In this document: piece by piece, positions 48,901-59,484 of the stretch
Layout: every line of letters begins with the position of its first letter
Position numbering within the stretch: position 1 is the first letter of the stretch
NCBI GenBank assembly: GCA_964019055.1
Contig: OZ025208.1
Coordinates: forward strand, 8,314,539-8,378,538
Direction: 5' to 3'
DNA from: Anthopleura xanthogrammica
Taxonomy: Eukaryota; Cnidaria; Anthozoa; Actiniaria; Actiniidae
DNA: 64,000 nucleotides
Program-made: the position numbers and the translations under genes
Notes under the pieces: generated by a model
Databases searched by the model: none
Seen by the model: only the letters and a program-made list of their open reading frames with translations
Told to the model about the DNA's origin: nothing

Positions 48901-49850
48901 ACTGGGAATGTATTCTCAAATTTGTGATTTTCATGTTAGTGTACAGAATAATTTGAGGTGGACCTTGGCATAAATACATGTTATTTGATTTACTGTTTCC
49001 TTTTCTTCAGCAACCGCAGTACCTCCATGGCAGGTCTCCCAACCGCAAGGATTTGCCCCTCCTCCTCCACCATCGTTCCAACAGTTTCAGCCAGCACCGC
49101 CACCCCCACCACCCCCTTCTGATGCCCCATGGGTGAGTATTGTCAGACTTTGGTATTATTGACAAGATTTGATGATATGGAAAGCCTTTTATGCAAAGTG
49201 CAATAAAGCTTGTAGAGCATACCCAGATACCCAGAAATAGCCTCCGGGCAGGTCAGAGTCATTGGTTGATCTGGCTCTCTCAGATCAAATAGCAGATATC
49301 AGAGTTACAATTTATTACTTTCGAACATTTGTTTCATGTATTGGCGTTTGGATCAGTTTCTATACAATTTCTGTATTGTTGACACAAATGCCTCGACTTG
49401 AAACAATTGTTTGAAGGCAATAGTGTAATTCTGATATCTATATTGGAATCTAGTGTGTGAGGTTTTGTAGAGGGATGAAAACTGGGGAACCCAGAGAAAA
49501 ACCCTCAAATCAAGGGAAACTTAACAATCTCTACTCACATGCGATGCTTAGTGTAGGAATCGAACCAGAGACCTCTGAGGTGTGAGGTGAGTGTACCACT
49601 GCTACGCTACTCTGATTTCCTTTTGATTGACAGCAACCAAGGAATGGGCAGGGTAATCTCGCTAGCATGTCACAATAACCTCTACCTTAAACTTCAATCC
49701 GTGTGCTCTGGCATCTCTATTAGAAATCTTAACATTAAATTATCTTGAATATTTGAAGTATATCTTGACTTTTTTCTTCAACCACAGGGAGCCCAGCCAC
49801 TAATGGGAGCACCTCCTCCACCACCCCCTCCCCCTCCACCATCATCCTGA
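36986..49850 (+). CDS. SF1: Splicing factor 1 / branchpoint-binding protein
   Basis: Nuclear RNA-binding protein that recognises the intron branchpoint and contacts U2AF during early spliceosome assembly. Sixteen coding exons: 36986-37112, 38868-38999, 42217-42292, 42598-42750, 43360-43449, 44484-44514, 44602-44652, 45113-45223, 45347-45465, 46145-46273, 46719-46773, 47536-47658, 48134-48347, 48596-48685, 49011-49132, 49788-49850. All junctions are GT-AG and in phase; total 561 codons plus stop. Landmarks: start [14 protein letters not shown]2AF ligand motif KRSRW (W57), SPSPEP at 113-118, KH domain about 170-260 with GPRG at 191-194, QUA2 about 258-296, two CCHC zinc knuckles at 298-311 and 323-336, and a proline-rich tail from about 359. 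Complete and intact; introns carry many MITE-like insertions. Confidence 0.96.
38235..38345. mobile_element. Palindromic element in SF1 intron 1
   Basis: AACAATTAGAAGACTCACTC and ATTTCTATC...TGATAGTTGAC are mirrored through GTCAACTATC...GATAGAAAT to CTTCTAATTGTT. A smaller GATAGATAGT palindrome lies at 38105-38145. Confidence 0.85.
38868..38999 (+). CDS. SF1: SF1 exon 2, U2AF ligand motif
   Basis: Encodes [19 protein letters not shown] and [15 protein letters not shown]. The basic run plus Trp is the ligand motif bound by the U2AF65 UHM domain. Confidence 0.94.
39186..39400 (-). repeat. SINE-like repeat with tRNA-like head in SF1 intron
   Basis: Has a GTGGTGAGAGCACTCACCTC box-like word, then a SINE body reading TTCCTTCCTCCAAAAAAG. 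Opposite orientation to the copies at 44885 and 49470. Confidence 0.55.
41799..41976. mobile_element. 178-bp near-perfect palindromic element in SF1 intron 2
   Basis: AATAAAAAACAGTTTTCCGT and TATTATACTCTGATAAAGAC are mirrored exactly at 41936-41976. The middle has GGGATGTGGAGAGAACAC and its complement. Little decayed, so probably a recent insertion. Confidence 0.9.
42598..42750 (+). CDS. SF1: SF1 exon 4, SPSP phosphorylation motif and helix hairpin
   Basis: Begins [20 protein letters not shown] and continues through a charged helix to [11 protein letters not shown]. The SPSP serines (S113, S115) correspond to those phosphorylated by KIS/UHMK1 in mammals. Confidence 0.94.
42983..43136. mobile_element. 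Palindromic element (AGGGCTTGAAATAA ends) in SF1 intron
   Basis: AGGGCTTGAAATAA at the left pairs with TTATTTCAAGCCCT at the right; CTGGTCATGATGACCAGC is a further palindrome inside. Confidence 0.85.
43360..45465 (+). CDS. SF1: SF1 exons 5-9, KH-QUA2 RNA-binding domain
   Basis: Exons 43360-43449, 44484-44514 (31 bases), 44602-44652, 45113-45223 and 45347-45465. Residues [19 protein letters not shown] then [14 protein letters not shown] carry the KH GxxG loop. [13 protein letters not shown] and [11 protein letters not shown] follow, then the QUA2 helix ([30 protein letters not shown]). Confidence 0.95.
43565..43722. mobile_element. Palindromic element (AGGGATTTCATTA ends) in SF1 intron
   Basis: AGGGATTTCATTA at the left pairs with TAATGAAATCCCT at the right, 158 bases in all. 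Ends resemble the 46852 element. Confidence 0.75.
43806..44129. mobile_element. 324-bp palindromic element in SF1 intron
   Basis: TTACAGTCAAAACGGCTCAA followed by GCATACCCCCTAGA is mirrored at the right end by TCTAGGGGGGTATGC, TTGAGCCGTTTTGACTGTAA. Confidence 0.9.
44885..45050 (+). repeat. SINE-like repeat in SF1 intron
   Basis: GATAAACCCTCATGGCAAGG, then GTTTGAACCTGCGACCCCAG and GTGGTGAGAGACAG. The latter resembles a tRNA-derived B box region (GTTCGAACC type). Confidence 0.65.
45770..45960 (+). repeat. SINE-like repeat in SF1 intron
   Basis: GGCATGGCTAACTCACAGAT and TTAGGTTTTCAAGAGGGAGG match the start of the 56320 copy. Confidence 0.6.
46145..46273 (+). CDS. SF1: SF1 exon 10, two CCHC zinc knuckles
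   Basis: Encodes [14 protein letters not shown] (C-x2-C-x4-H-x4-C, residues 298-311) and [14 protein letters not shown] (323-336). Vertebrate SF1 keeps only one knuckle; yeast BBP has two. The acceptor is a tandem CAGTAG, so the exon may begin at 46142 or 46145, differing by one residue. Confidence 0.93.
46852..47019. mobile_element. Palindromic element (AGGGCTTTCAG ends) in SF1 intron
   Basis: AGGGCTTTCAG pairs with CTGAAAGCCCT; interior arms (GTAGGTGG, AGCTGGC/GCCAGC) are looser. Confidence 0.72.
47308..47441. mobile_element. Partial family 5 element in SF1 intron
   Basis: Matches the left half and centre of the 11337 element (CCTTCACAGTTCCCTGTGCC, TTTTTTAACACCTTGGA). The right arm is missing. 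Confidence 0.78.
47536..49850 (+). CDS. SF1: SF1 exons 12-16, proline-rich tail
   Basis: Starts [20 protein letters not shown] (the YLSLMAELG motif is typical of metazoan SF1), then Pro-Ala repeats coded by CCTGCT units, several APW/PPW motifs and polyproline runs, ending PPPPPSS and TGA at 49848-49850. Confidence 0.95.
47881..48074. mobile_element. Palindromic MITE, family 3, in SF1 intron
   Basis: Starts TAGACCTCTTGACTTAG and ends AAGCTAAAAAGGTCTC, with the CCCATTTCAGA arms inside. Sits 60 bases before SF1 exon 48134-48347. Confidence 0.85.
48738..48870. mobile_element. Palindromic MITE, family 1, in SF1 intron
   Basis: Same element inside the SF1 intron between the exons 48596-48685 and 49011-49132, only about 50 bases from a splice donor. 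Confidence 0.9.
49470..49615 (+). repeat. SINE-like repeat in the last SF1 intron
   Basis: AAACTGGGGAACCCAGAGAA, ACTCACATGCGATGCTTAG and GGAATCGAACCAGAGACCTC, followed by a trailing GTGTACCACTGCTACGC. The last part is tRNA-like. Confidence 0.68.
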
Positions 49851-50623
49851 AGGACCTGACGAAAGAAGCCATCCAAGACGGAAAAGAAGACAAGAAAAGA
49901 ACGATTTAACAAATCGAGAGATCGCTGTATTACATAATCTACGACTTGCTTAAGCTAAAGTATATTATCAGCTGTGATCAACTTCTAAAATCTCCTTACT
50001 CCTCATTTCTCTTTTTTGTTAGTTCTTTTAAGAACTAAAAGGAGAATTGAGTGCATCATGACTAATTGTCATCATTTTACTACTGACATTCGTGTATAAG
50101 TTTGTAATCTTATTCCGTTCTGTCCTGAATTGTCGTCTACAATTCCTGTACTCAAATGTAAGAATATCATATTTTTATACTACGGCGTAACTTATCTTTG
50201 ACCACTCGTTTAACTATATGTCTTGTACATGTATATACACTATTCTATTTCCCTGACGTGTGCTGTCATGGTTCTAATACCATCACATTCTTTGTTGCCA
50301 AACACTGTTATGAAAAAGATGGCAGCCACATCTTGACCCACAATGCTTTGAGAGCATAAACTTGTTAATTGAGTTCGGAGTTCCTGTGTAAAAGAAGAGA
50401 TGAGGAGACTAAGGAGAGACTTGTATTTAGAAAGCCGCCTCGAAAACAGCTTTCTTCCCCAAACCCTTCTTGACCCTCATACCACAGGGTCCCCAATAGA
50501 CGAACTTATAAAAGAGGATTCAAATATATACTGTAACATGATGTCTATGTTTGTGTGCAAGAAGGATTGTGGTTACGATTTTTTAAGTCTCCCATCTTTT
50601 TCATTCTTATAAAACCAGAGATA

Positions 50624-50629
50624 AATAAA
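50624..50629 (+). terminator. Candidate SF1 poly(A) signal
   Basis: AATAAA about 775 bases after the SF1 stop. The intervening sequence has no supported gene and is probably the 3' untranslated region. Confidence 0.5.
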
Positions 50630-50980
50630 TTATAAACGAAACAAAATCGTAGTATCTTTGATAACGTAGTGCTGAAACCACAAGAACAACATTGACCGAT
50701 TCAAAAGCTTAAAACATTAATCAGAGTATAAATTGTTTGTGTGATTCAGCTCACCTATTCAAGTGTATTTTCAGTAGTTAATCTCATTGTAGCATGGCCT
50801 CGTTCTTGCCATTCCCCTCCCCATTAGAAGAAACGGGAAACATGAATTCTCTGTTCAAGCTTTGCAATTCTAAAAATATTTAGGGCTTCCCTAGCCCGCA
50901 TCCTGTACTCAAGCGTTTTCATTCATTTCTTTTCAGTCCCTTTCTTCCGTTCATTTGTTCTTTCATTCATTTATTTGTTA

Positions 50981-51117
50981 GAGTGAAATCACTAAACCCG
51001 TGAAATAAAAATTACTTGTTAAAGTGTAATAGTCAAATAGACACAAAAGAAAACAATGGAATTAGGGTCTATTAAAGTGAATTAGTCTAATATCTATTTC
51101 ACGGGTTTAGTGATTTC
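50981..51117. mobile_element. Short palindromic element related to 13365 element
   Basis: GAGTGAAATCACTAAACCCG and its mirror at 51098-51117 form the ends. The ends resemble those of the 485-bp element (GAGTGATT...AAACCCGT), so they may share a transposase. Confidence 0.82.
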
Positions 51118-51689
51118 GTTTTTGCGTTTGTATTTTCAGTTTCTGGTTGTACCATTCATTCATTCTTTTTTCACAAGTCATTCGATTATCCATTGATCCT
51201 TTTTTTTCTTTTTCTTAAATTTGCATACCCCAACGAGATACCAGCATTGCTTATGCGTCTCTGGATCCATTTAACAGTCCATAATGGTTAGCTAGCCTCT
51301 GGCGTTGTAATTTGAAGTGCGACCCCAAACTGACACACTGCTGTCACATCGAACGGATCTCCCATAACACAGCTACAACCTACAGAATCCCTATTATCTC
51401 TTTACATATATTGAGCTTTGTTTTTAATGATAATATTTGATCAAAAATGTCAAACACTGACTTTACCAGCAGATGCGCGCGGTTTTTCCATATCATCTCC
51501 TATCTTTCTGTAAAGCCTTTTTTTTAGTTTTAAAAGCCATCTCTTCAAATTAAGGGAAGGAAATGGAATATTTAACAGGTGCCAGTAAACTGACCCCAGC
51601 ATTGAGTACCGGGAATGATAACGGCCATTGGGCTCAAATTTCGAGGAAACTTACTTCAAGAGCACCAAAAATCCTAATCTTGAATCAAG

Positions 51690-52070
51690 GAAGTCATTAA
51701 GGTCTGGCCAACCAGTTTTGGGAAAAGCTGCGTGCGTCCCGCGAGAGGCTGCATGATATGCCAGAATTCTGTACCATACCGTGCGCGTGCTAGCGCTGCC
51801 ACCATGAGATCTGATTGTTTCATTCAAAGTTCTATACCGTCACAAATAAACTTTTTAATTTTCACGCACAAATGTTGAATCAAGGAAGTTTAAAGGTCTG
51901 AGCAATCTGTTTCGGAGGAAAAAGTTAGGTGAAAGCTTAAAGTTTGTTTCTGCGCGCATTTCGTGTTAGCGCTGCCACCATGTATAATCTGATAGTCTTA
52001 TTCAAATTTCTACACCGTCATAAGTACCCTTTTTAATTTTCACGCACACAGTTTAAATTTTTTAATTGCA
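51690..52070. repeat. ~190-bp tandem duplication
   Basis: GAATCAAGGAAGT...AAGGTCTG (51693 and 51881), GCTAGCGCTGCCACCATG (51790) against GTTAGCGCTGCCACCATG (51966), and TTTTTAATTTTCACGCACA all occur twice at the same offset. Confidence 0.9.
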
Positions 52071-52637
52071 AATACTTTTATCCGGTCGAAAGAGCCTCTT
52101 CGTTTCGCCCAGGCTGAAGGATATACTAAATTAAAAATCATGAAACGTTGTGCGCGAAAAATCAAATTCAGTAAACCATAGAATGGCTAATTCTTCTGAA
52201 TATTCACCAACAACAAAAATAATCCAGGAAATGTGATAGTCATTGTTTGGGAACTAAGTGAACGAACAAACGAAAGGGTATCCATTCAAGAAGGTATCCA
52301 TTCGAGAAAGCTTTTTGACTAGCTATTAATGAGTTGGACCAAAATAATCCAGTCGTCTTGCGTTGTTTCCAAATCCGCGGGAAATGGATATCGTAACTAA
52401 CCTCTGATTATCCCCCGGCTATATATATAGAGTATCTAGGAAATATATGTCATATACTTGTGACTGATTACTAAATGGAATAGATTGTATTGGCACAGTT
52501 AATAACGGATTGACCTCCCCGGCGTGTAAACATTTTGATTCAGTACTCAAACCGAGAAATTTGATCGAGGCGAACAGACGACTTGAGGTGAGATTGGCCG
52601 TTTGGAAAACCTTGTTTTTTTTATATATAGCATATGA

Positions 52638-52735
52638 TTTTTCTTTTTTCTTCTCTTCTGTTCTCTTCTGTTCTCTTCTGTTCTCTTCTGCTCTCTTCTG
52701 TTCTGTTCTGTTCTCTTCTCTTCTCTTCTCTCCGA
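52638..52735. repeat. TTCTG/TTCTC pyrimidine repeat
   Basis: Units of CTCTTCTGTT, then TTCTC, make a polypyrimidine tract about 100 bases long. Confidence 0.92.
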
Positions 52736-53198
52736 TCCTTTCTTCTTTTTAAAAATTGTAAAATCATTCCCGGGTAATGTGTCCAATATTCCCCTACCCC
52801 ATATCCCCAGAGATCAAACTCGACTCAAAATAGATTACGAATTAATTCATGAATTTATTAATTGTTTCTTTTTAATCTCACATTATTACCGTGCCATTGA
52901 TATCGAAAAAAATACACTCCTCTGCTCCAAGCTGAAATGGAAAACCAACTCAATCAGGAATCTTTTTGTGTGAACGAATTAGTGAGAAGTCAAAATACAT
53001 GGTTTTTGATCGAGTGTATGATATATTTTCGAATGATTATCTTAGCCTTTCCTCGTTTTAATTCTTATTCCTGAAGCTCATTATACATCCCCCGTTGATT
53101 CGTGGCAATTCTCCCAACTGAATAAATACCTTTGATTCTCTAGCTGTCAATCAATGATTCAACACTTCAGAGGCCGAGCATTCGAGAGCAGGGGTCGG

Positions 53199-53451
53199 CT
53201 CTATAAACTTCGTATATTCCGTCTTCTTCCTTCCTTCTAAGCCTCTAGCCAGTCCTCAGCTTTGAATAACAAGTAGTTATAACAATACAAGTTCTTAAAA
53301 CAATCAACTGTGGCAAGGACCTTATGGCAAAGCATGGATTTCAGCTGTAATTTGGATCTCTTTTGAGGTGGGACAGTTCGACATATATCTTTCATTGAAT
53401 CGCCGTGATTTTGCAACGAGCAAAGTGCCCTTAACATGAGGGATATTTTGG
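53199..53451 (+). promoter_or_regulatory. Candidate TATA promoter and first exon
   Basis: GGCTCTATAAACTT at 53198-53211 resembles a TATA box. Some 240 bases downstream, ATGAGGGATATTTTG ends at a perfect donor (gtaagt, from 53452). No downstream coding exon of this putative gene was found before 59.4 kb, so its partner is unknown; it could also be an upstream 5' exon of the ankyrin gene. Confidence 0.3.
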
Positions 53452-55798
53452 TAAGTGATTTTCATAACTATTAGAATAGATTGTTTTCTTGATAAGAGTA
53501 ATGCTTTCTTTTCTTTATAATCAATAGTACCGTACCGCTCACAAACAATACAAAACAGTAGACCGCTCTAATTATGTATTCCTCACGCGTGTTCTGTAAA
53601 CATTTCTCCACCACGGGCACATTCGATTGTAACGTTGACAAGCGAAATACTGCTTTAAAAAGTCCGGCCAGAATTGATTTAAGAGATTTTAATTTACACT
53701 TCCAAAGATTTTCAATGAATTAACAGTGATTTTTAACAGCGCACGAGTGATTTGGGTGTGACTTTAGAAGTTTAGAGTCGTTTTGAATTACGAGGTCGGA
53801 TAGATACTTAGCCAAGGCAGTCTGGAATGAATACCATTCATCATAACAAGCTAAAATATCTAATTCCAGAAAACATCTAACCTGCTATACATTGAAATAT
53901 TCCGAAAAAAATTCTTTTTAATAGAAATCAAATTTTCAAATTTTACGAAAAGTAAATTTTGCCTACTGAACAACCAAGTCGTACTAGAATAATTTACTAA
54001 CATAAAGCAATAAGCTGAATTTCCGTGTCTCCTTGCTGATAATATTCATATTTTTCTATTATCACTGTGCTTCTTTCGAAATGTTTTCGTAATTATTATC
54101 TTGACACCAAGATAAACAGCTAAAAGAATAATAAACGGCATCAAAACTTGTACATCGTAGTCAAATTTGTTCAAATAAATATAATTTTTTATCTAAATCA
54201 TCAGTATTGCTCCAGAGCAATATTATTGCTAGGATATGTGTTTAAGCGCATTTTCGTGCAGAAACGACATATATTATAGTCATTTATTTATTTTTGCCTC
54301 GTGTTGTAGCACGATACCTGTAGTACAACCCTGTAGGACACGCTGGGACGTTTATAAAAATTACTATTTTCAGCGTTATATTGCACCAGTGAAACACAAA
54401 ATGTTGAAAGTTAAAATATTATTTAGAGTTTTAATGATTCGGTCCGAACGGAATAAATTAGCAAAATTGGCCATAGAAGCTGCCTAAGGGTTAAATTTTG
54501 TTACGTAGGCGTAGTTATGGCTCATTTTTTTGTTCAACCCATGTTCTAGTACCACAGGTGGGCCAATACTTTAGTTTCGAATTCTTTGTTGCTCAGGGTT
54601 AGCCTCAATTTTGTGTTGAATATTCTTGTGTTCCATTCAGTGATGGTCCGTGGAATTTCAAAGTGTTTGAATTGTTGAAGTTGTGCATTTTTTAATTTAT
54701 TGTTGGTATTTGTGAATATTATGGCGCTGAAATGAGGCTAACCCTGATTAATGAGTACTAGTCTGTGATCTCGTACGCCCACCGGGTACCGAATCTCACC
54801 CCGCTTTTTTAGAATCATTGTGGCACAAACCCTCGACCTTCCTCTCCTCTCCTCCCCTTTTTCTACAATTTTATTTATTTATTTCAATAAAGTTAGTCAC
54901 CTGAAAAACTACAAAGCTAAGATCAGAAAGGATTATGGATAGATCTATGCGAACTGTAGAATCATCAAAGGAATGACAAAATGTACCATTTTATAATTAG
55001 GACTTGATTTTAAGACTTTTCTATCACAGAATTGAAAACCATACCAGATACAAGTGTTCTTTGTATCAGTTTTATGGGCCAAATATTCTAAGAACGAAAA
55101 GACCTTTAAGCGTGCTCATATCTGGCCTCTGCGCTCACGTTAACATTGCTTGACCAATCACAGCGCGCGTTTATATGTTCTAGATTTTTCGTTCATCGTT
55201 TGGATACAAATTGCTGCCAAAAAGAAATAGCAACTAAGCTTCTTAAAGGAGGAATAATTCCGTAAAGGAAATAGTGATTAGTGATTATTGATTATCACAT
55301 GCGAAGTACATTGTCATTCTCAATGGTACATTATTCTGTTAGCCATGTCATCATAATAGGTATTTATTTATTATTATCAAATTAAAGATATATTCTGTTC
55401 AGAAATTGTTGATATACTTAGCTAATAATACGACGTTACCTGGACGATTTTCCAGTTAGTTCCGTTTAGGGTGACCCTACAGCTAGGGCTAACTGTTCCC
55501 CTGGGAAAAGAAAACAAAAGACTTTTCCCTTTATTATTAGTCACCTTATAATCGTGTATCGAATCGTAGCTCAACGCAGGTAGTGACTTGACTCTCAAAT
55601 CGTTAACCCGATTGACGCAGGAGTAGAAGAGTGATTGGATGAAGCCATTCGGAAGTCATTACCATACGTTTCCTATCGATATGGATTCTACAGCATATCT
55701 CTGAATATCGAAACTACTTAAGTAAATTCTTCGGATACTGATATGTCTTTTATTTGAGAAATGTATTAAACTTTCCGCCATTTTTTTATGGGGACGGA

Positions 55799-55815
55799 GG
55801 GGGGGGGGGGGGGGG
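55799..55815. repeat. G homopolymer run (about 17 G)
   Basis: Uninterrupted G tract preceded by GGGGACGGAGG; quadruplex-forming potential. Confidence 0.95.
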
Positions 55816-56319
55816 AATACAAAGAGGTAGCGCGGAAGGTGGATACAGAGTTTTGGAAAAGGTAGTTTGCCGTTCTTTTCTGTTTATCCTATAAAATTCC
55901 GTACATCCCGTATGTACATACAATTCTGTCGGTCACTGCATGTCTTTTATTAATTGCACATGATTAACAACATCAAGAACAACATTAACAAACGTGTAAG
56001 GTCTGTAAGGGTGTTCTACTTTGCGTGCATGACATGACTATCCAAGTCACTGGCACTGTAGATTCATAGATAATCCGTAAATGGTAAAAGCATTTTTTAG
56101 AAAGTGTGCGGTCTTTGCGGTTCTTCATGTCACGATATATCCATTCAGATAATTCTTATTATAGATAGAATAGCTAACCTGGGAGTCAGTTATCTGAAGA
56201 TTGCTAGCGGAGTTGTATTACAGTGTAACATCTGGCCCCTGCTTGTACCTTAACTGTCATTTCTTGCTTTCGTGCTTATAACATTCGAATTTGATCGATA
56301 CCCTGTCACAACCTCAGTT

Positions 56320-56470
56320 TGCTGACCAAAGTCAGGCGCGGCTAACTTACTGATGAAATTGGAATTTCACTTGTTAGGTTTTGTGGAGGGAGAAAAACCG
56401 GAGGACCCGGAGAAATGCCCTCGAACCAAGGGAGAGACCTAACAAACTCTACTCACATGTGATGCTTTGA
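56320..56470 (+). repeat. SINE-like repeat
   Basis: GGCGCGGCTAACTTACTGAT, GAAAAACCGGAGGACCCGGA and ACTCTACTCACATGTGATGC. Same family as 20549 and 49470. Confidence 0.65.
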
Positions 56471-59451
56471 AGGATTTCATCACATCGATTAGAATGGGTT
56501 TCGTTATTTGTTCTATTAACGTTGCTATGGATACAGTCAATTCTTGATAGTTTGGAACTAAAATGGTAACTAAGCAACAAGTTGCTTTGATTAACATTTT
56601 AAATACATTATTTTTCTCGCGAATGTTTTATAGAGACTAATGTTTTACCATCGAGTTTGTTCAATAATTCTTTTCAATTCCTTTCTTTTCTACTTTAATT
56701 TTTGACTTTTTCCTTACGGTTCCCATTGTTTATTTGTTTGTTTTCGTTTCGTTTCGTTCATAAAACAAAAAATATAAAAATATCAAGTGTTCATGGTTCG
56801 AGTGTCCTCACTGTAATATCTTTTTTAATTGATGTTCGATTATAAAGAATGACACCGATTTACTTTCCTTCTTTGACTATAATATTCAATTCAATTCTCT
56901 CAACAACACAACGACTTCCTTCCTCGATGAATAATTTCGCACAAAATGGGTCTTGCTGCAGGAAGGTCTTATAAATAGCAGTTAAATTATATTCTCAGTT
57001 TCCCATCATAAATATGTTTAACCCCTGACCTATTTTTGTAGCGGAAGTAGGGACGTCATGCTAGGAAATTTTCAATATTTTAAAAAAATCGTTATAAACT
57101 ACGTACCGCGGACCGCGTGCGTGGTGAACACACTGTGGATCATGTCCTGTATGTCGCGTGATCATTATCCTGCTTTATATTTGAGCGGGGTATGAAATCC
57201 CTACCCCACTCCTCCTCAATAACGGTGCCAGTGAGCCGTCATCAATTCGATATCTGGTATTCGTTTATAAACAAAGGTTCCTAACATTAGAAATTACTCA
57301 AATGGGCTCGTATTTTAGTGCCCGCGTCTGCTTAATAGAGGTGCCCTCTTTACAGTAGAAATAGGAAGAGAATTTTGGGATCTGAGCTGTAGTACGTCCA
57401 CTTCAGGGGTCCGCTGAATAGAGCTACCACTGTATATTTTCAGTACAAATAACACGTTTATTAAGCGGAATTTTGAGCGCAGTAATTGACTGTAATTGAC
57501 TCGACCCCACATGCAACCCGACATAAAACAAGGAAATACATGTTTTTATACCTTCTCGACTGAACGCGTTTATTGTTCAATGAAGGAGTTACCAGTCACT
57601 CTGTCTACTGAACTAAGATAAGCGATCGAAACTGATTAGTTTAGAAACTTCATGATCACCTGCAATTTTCACTCATTGAATTTAATGAATGAAAAAGCTA
57701 TAGGTATACGCCAAGTCCAAAGCACTTTTTTCATTGGTTCGCCAACTTTTTCCCAACTTAATACTTTGTACTCATAAAGATAAATTATGTTTTTCAATTT
57801 TTGAAACCATACCTGCCCTCGAATGCAGTCAGAAGTTCTAGCATATATATAGTCTGCCATCAAATGGAAGCATCTTATTCCCAAGGGGGGAGGGGGACAG
57901 TTCAGATAATGTCTTCACGTAACTCTATCGAAGTTCCTTGTCAATAAAACATTTATATAGTTCTTATAATCCTTTTAGAGTCAATTAGCGACTTCACTTT
58001 CAATCAATTTTCCAAGTGAGCGTTTTATGTCCTGAGCGTCGTTCTAAAAAAAGGGTTAATTTTTCAAACTATAAAAAATATTCTTTATATTTAAGCAAGG
58101 GAGGAAAAAACATTATTCCCACTTTGTTTACATATGCTTGTGTAATTTACGCTCATGTGTTCTTTTTTTGTTCATTTTTGTTGTTGTTGCGATTATTAAT
58201 CATTGTGGCAATTAACGCATGCTCTCATATTAGCAATAACGTACTCTTTCAGTATTCAAGTACACACTCTCTTTTCGAGGACTATACCTTCCGGTGGTGC
58301 AAAAATAATTTCTTTGTTGCATGTTCCTCTCACAAATGATAAATTAAGAAATATCGTCTTATTTTACGGCCCAATATCAAGATTAATAGACATTTTAAGG
58401 AAAGTAAGAATGTAAAATAAAGCAGATCGAGCGAAGTATAAGCTAGCCTAGTCTCCAATGGAGACGTCTTTAGGGTCGGTAAAAAATTAAATTGAAATTA
58501 AAAATGTTCTCACGCGATTAGATATCCATTTCATATAAGAAAAACTAGTATTTAGCATAATCAGCATACAATCAAACGAGGTCAAATTCAATATTTTAGA
58601 GAAAAAGTTTGGTTCAAGGGGTGATTGTTTCAAAAAAAAGCTTTTGATCATCAAAGGTCAAGTGAATTTTGTCTTGTTATTCTAAAATATTTTCCATAGA
58701 CAACCTTTTTGACACTGGAAACGTTATTTAAAGTAAATTATTTAAGTACGAAATCCTTAATGTCACGCTTCGCAAGCCTCATCAATGCAGACTATGCTTG
58801 TCTGTGCATTGTAAGTGTGTCCCTTGTTTGTTTCACAACACGTGGCACGCTGCTCGGAAACTTCGAGCAACCATTTCGATGTCACGCACTAAATTGGCTT
58901 CCTTGATCTTCCTCCCGCCTCTAGAGCATAATATGCAGATATCTATGAAAACCGTCAAAATAATTTTGTTCTTAATGTGTTTTACGTTAGATCGTAAACA
59001 AAAGGACATAAAACCAGACTGCATTTGAACACAGCACACGCGGGCTTCCCGCCAAACAAATATCTCTCTTACAAAAGAATTGATAGTAATAGCCCTGTTG
59101 ATGGTATCATGAGAGTATTTGGCGGTCATAATCCACTTTGAGGTGATAACTATTCAGGTCAAACCCACTTTTCTTTACCGTTTAGTGATATGAATATAGC
59201 GGGCCGTAGAAATATGAATTTATTCATTTCTGGCAGCTTCGTTGTTTTGGTGTCGCAGCGCGCATGCGTGCTACCTCGCCCTTTTCTGTACACTCAAAGA
59301 CCTTGAGGCCAAGAAAAGAGGCTCAGAAAACCACCTAAAAACGCTACAATTTTACTGCAACTCCGACCTGGAATGCTTTAGGAGTGTTCTGATCTTACAG
59401 TAGAGTTGATATCACAGCTTCAAGACTCATTCCATCTACGGAAAACGCAAA

Positions 59452-59484
59452 ATGAAGGGTCGAGAATCGAGTGGATTAAATCAG
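59452..59484 (+). CDS. Possible first coding exon of the ankyrin gene
   Basis: ATG then MKGRESSGLNQ, ending CAG|gttggt in phase 0, which joins in frame to [12 protein letters not shown] at 63523. The upstream 200 bases are relatively GC-rich for the region (GCAGCGCGCATGCGTG at 59258), as a promoter or 5' UTR might be. The donor is weak. Inference only. Confidence 0.35.

Larger units (their letters stand above)
53452..59210. other. Non-coding stretch, no gene supported
   Basis: Only short frames without motifs. Contains a SINE-like copy at 56320 and a G run at 55799-55815. Confidence 0.4.
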
